A DNA stretch of 5,199 bases, from contig JACCUC010000101.1 in assembly GCA_013812065.1 (NCBI GenBank), positions 1 through 5,199 of the forward strand. Reading direction: 5' to 3'. Origin of the DNA: Thermoleophilaceae bacterium. Its GTDB lineage: Bacteria > Actinomycetota > Thermoleophilia > Solirubrobacterales > Thermoleophilaceae. The position numbers and the translations under genes were made by a program. The notes under the pieces were generated by a model that was not told the origin of the DNA, did not search any database, and worked only from the letters and a program-made list of their open reading frames with translations. This document shows positions 4,390-5,199 of this stretch, piece by piece (the first letter of the stretch is position 1; every line of letters begins with the position of its first letter).

Positions 4390-5199
4390 TCACCGGCGGA
4401 GCTGCAGGGCGGCAGGCGGCAGCGCGATGAGTCCCCTCAGGCGTCCGAGCGGGCCATGATTTTCGGTCAGCGCCCGGCGCAGCCCCCGCCGGTCCAGGCT
4501 CGGCGGCTGGCCCTCCACGAGCGCGCCGAAGCGCCGCTCGCGCAGGCGACGGGCGTACCGGGCGGCGGCGGGGCCCGCTTCCTCGTCCAACCGGCGCTCG
4601 AGCTCAGCCAGCGTGGTCTGGGGTGGAACGCTCCAGCCGAGCCGCTCGAGTGCCGCGCGCAACTCGTCGGCCTCGTCGGCGACCGAGCCTCGGCGCCCTC
4701 TCCGGTGAACGCGGCGAGCCAGGAGGGAGACAGCCAGCGCGACGACCACCGCGAGGGGGACCGCGACACCAGCGGAAATACCATCTTCGCTTTCGGCGCT
4801 CTGCGGCGACCTGCGACGGGTGGCCGGCCGGTTGCCCGAGTCGCCGCGGTCACGGCGCCGCTGCTGCGCCCTGCGGCGCTGTCGCCGCGAGCGTGAGCGC
4901 TCCCCACGCTCCGGCTTGGAGCTCGCCGACGGCGGCTTCGTGCGGCGCTCCTGCGGGGGGCGGTCGGGGGGCGGTCGATTGACCTCGGTCGCCCTGGCGA
5001 GCGGCAGCGCGACGAGGCCGGCCGCGACCACGGCGACGCTCGCGGCCAACGCCGCCGTCGGCTGCGCGCGCACGCTTGTCAGAAAGAGCCACACCACGAG
5101 TGCGAGCAGGAGCAGAGCGCCGCGTGCGGCCGGATCGGACGGCGGGCGCTCCGCTCCGGCGAACCCGATCAGGGTCAGCAGAAGCAGCAGAGCGCCGAC
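4390..5199 (-). CDS. TgpA/DUF4129-like membrane protein, 5' end beyond window
   Basis: The C-terminal 269 residues of a membrane protein; the frame is open to the right edge, so the GTG at 5097 is probably internal. Visible order: hydrophobic segments at about 2-15, 28-41 and 49-68, then a Pro/Arg/Ser-rich basic linker (74-135). One more membrane segment (142-161, GVAVPLAVVVALAVSLLARR) precedes a cytoplasmic tail. The tail has DELRAALERLGWSVPPQTTLAELERRL (178-204), ARYARRLRERRFG (213-225) and GPLGRLRGLIALPP (249-262). It resembles the DUF4129-type end of TgpA transglutaminase-like proteins, usually found in moxR-DUF58-tgpA clusters. In those, a transglutaminase core with Cys/His/Asp lies between the membrane block and the last helix; here only the linker does, so no such activity is expected. 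An 11-bp tandem repeat sits at the linker's start. Third-position GC stays high across the linker, so it looks genuinely coding. Family assignment is moderate. Confidence 0.75.
   Translation of the reverse strand, partial: VGALLLLLTLIGFAGAERPPSDPAARGALLLLALVVWLFLTSVRAQPTAALAASVAVVAAGLVALPLARATEVNRPPPDRPPQERRTKPPSASSKPERGERSRSRRQRRRAQQRRRDRGDSGNRPATRRRSPQSAESEDGISAGVAVPLAVVVALAVSLLARRVHRRGRRGSVADEADELRAALERLGWSVPPQTTLAELERRLDEEAGPAAARYARRLRERRFGALVEGQPPSLDRRGLRRALTENHGPLGRLRGLIALPPAALQLRR
4955..4976. repeat. 11-bp tandem repeat, two copies
   Basis: GGGGGGCGGTC occurs twice in direct succession within the membrane-protein gene, encoding the Pro-rich start of its linker (RPPPDRPPQ) on the minus strand. 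Each copy carries a run of six G. The unit is not a multiple of three, so gain or loss of one copy would shift the frame. Confidence 0.85.

Noticed and set aside
4267..4896. 209-codon plus-strand frame opposite the membrane protein
   Set aside because: The minus frame gives membrane helices and a DUF4129-like tail; this one gives no coherent protein.
1..5199. CRISPR array, tRNA, rRNA, insertion sequence, phage or defence genes
   Set aside because: No repeat-spacer pattern, RNA gene signature, transposase motif or terminal inverted repeats were found on either strand.

Overview
This is a high-GC window (around 70% by eye) with GTG and TTG starts and short gaps between genes. Its TANNNT-type -10 hexamers and its protein families (P1 peptidase, a basic TgpA-like membrane protein, small actinobacterial cupins) suggest an actinobacterium, perhaps Thermoleophilia (Solirubrobacter/Gaiella-like). 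The class-level guess rests on gene style only. There is no rRNA, tRNA, CRISPR array, insertion sequence or phage gene. The window looks like ordinary chromosome, and nothing in it is a convincing new multi-gene system.

Layout, left to right. (1) The 5' part of a P1-family (S58) peptidase on the minus strand runs off the left edge, with a possible 16-codon leader ORF before it. (2) Divergent from it is a plus-strand alpha/beta hydrolase starting at a TTG. (3) A 73-residue minus-strand hypothetical protein, probably on a leaderless transcript, is followed by a divergent triosephosphate-isomerase-family gene. (4) That gene converges on a minus-strand Gfo/Idh/MocA oxidoreductase; a perfect hairpin at the junction carries both stop codons. 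(5) Divergent from the oxidoreductase is a 99-residue single-domain cupin with a strong ribosome binding site. (6) The cupin converges on a 91-residue conserved-looking minus-strand protein, again with a hairpin at the junction. (7) A minus-strand membrane protein runs off the right edge. It resembles the ends of a TgpA/DUF4129 protein, but a basic linker sits where a transglutaminase core would be expected.

Gene orientation alternates, so most genes are probably transcribed singly; only the last two minus-strand genes could share a transcript. The oxidoreductase and cupin share an 88-bp divergent promoter region and may be co-regulated in sugar or polyol metabolism, which is inference. The isomerase keeps the triosephosphate isomerase catalytic residues but has altered lid and phosphate-binding loops. 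No gap or pgk gene is beside it, so it may be a paralogue acting on another ketose or aldose phosphate.

The points most worth a second look are the isomerase loops, the TgpA-like protein without a core, the 11-bp tandem repeat in that gene, and the repeated leaderless promoter pattern (TANNNT, six bases, RTG).
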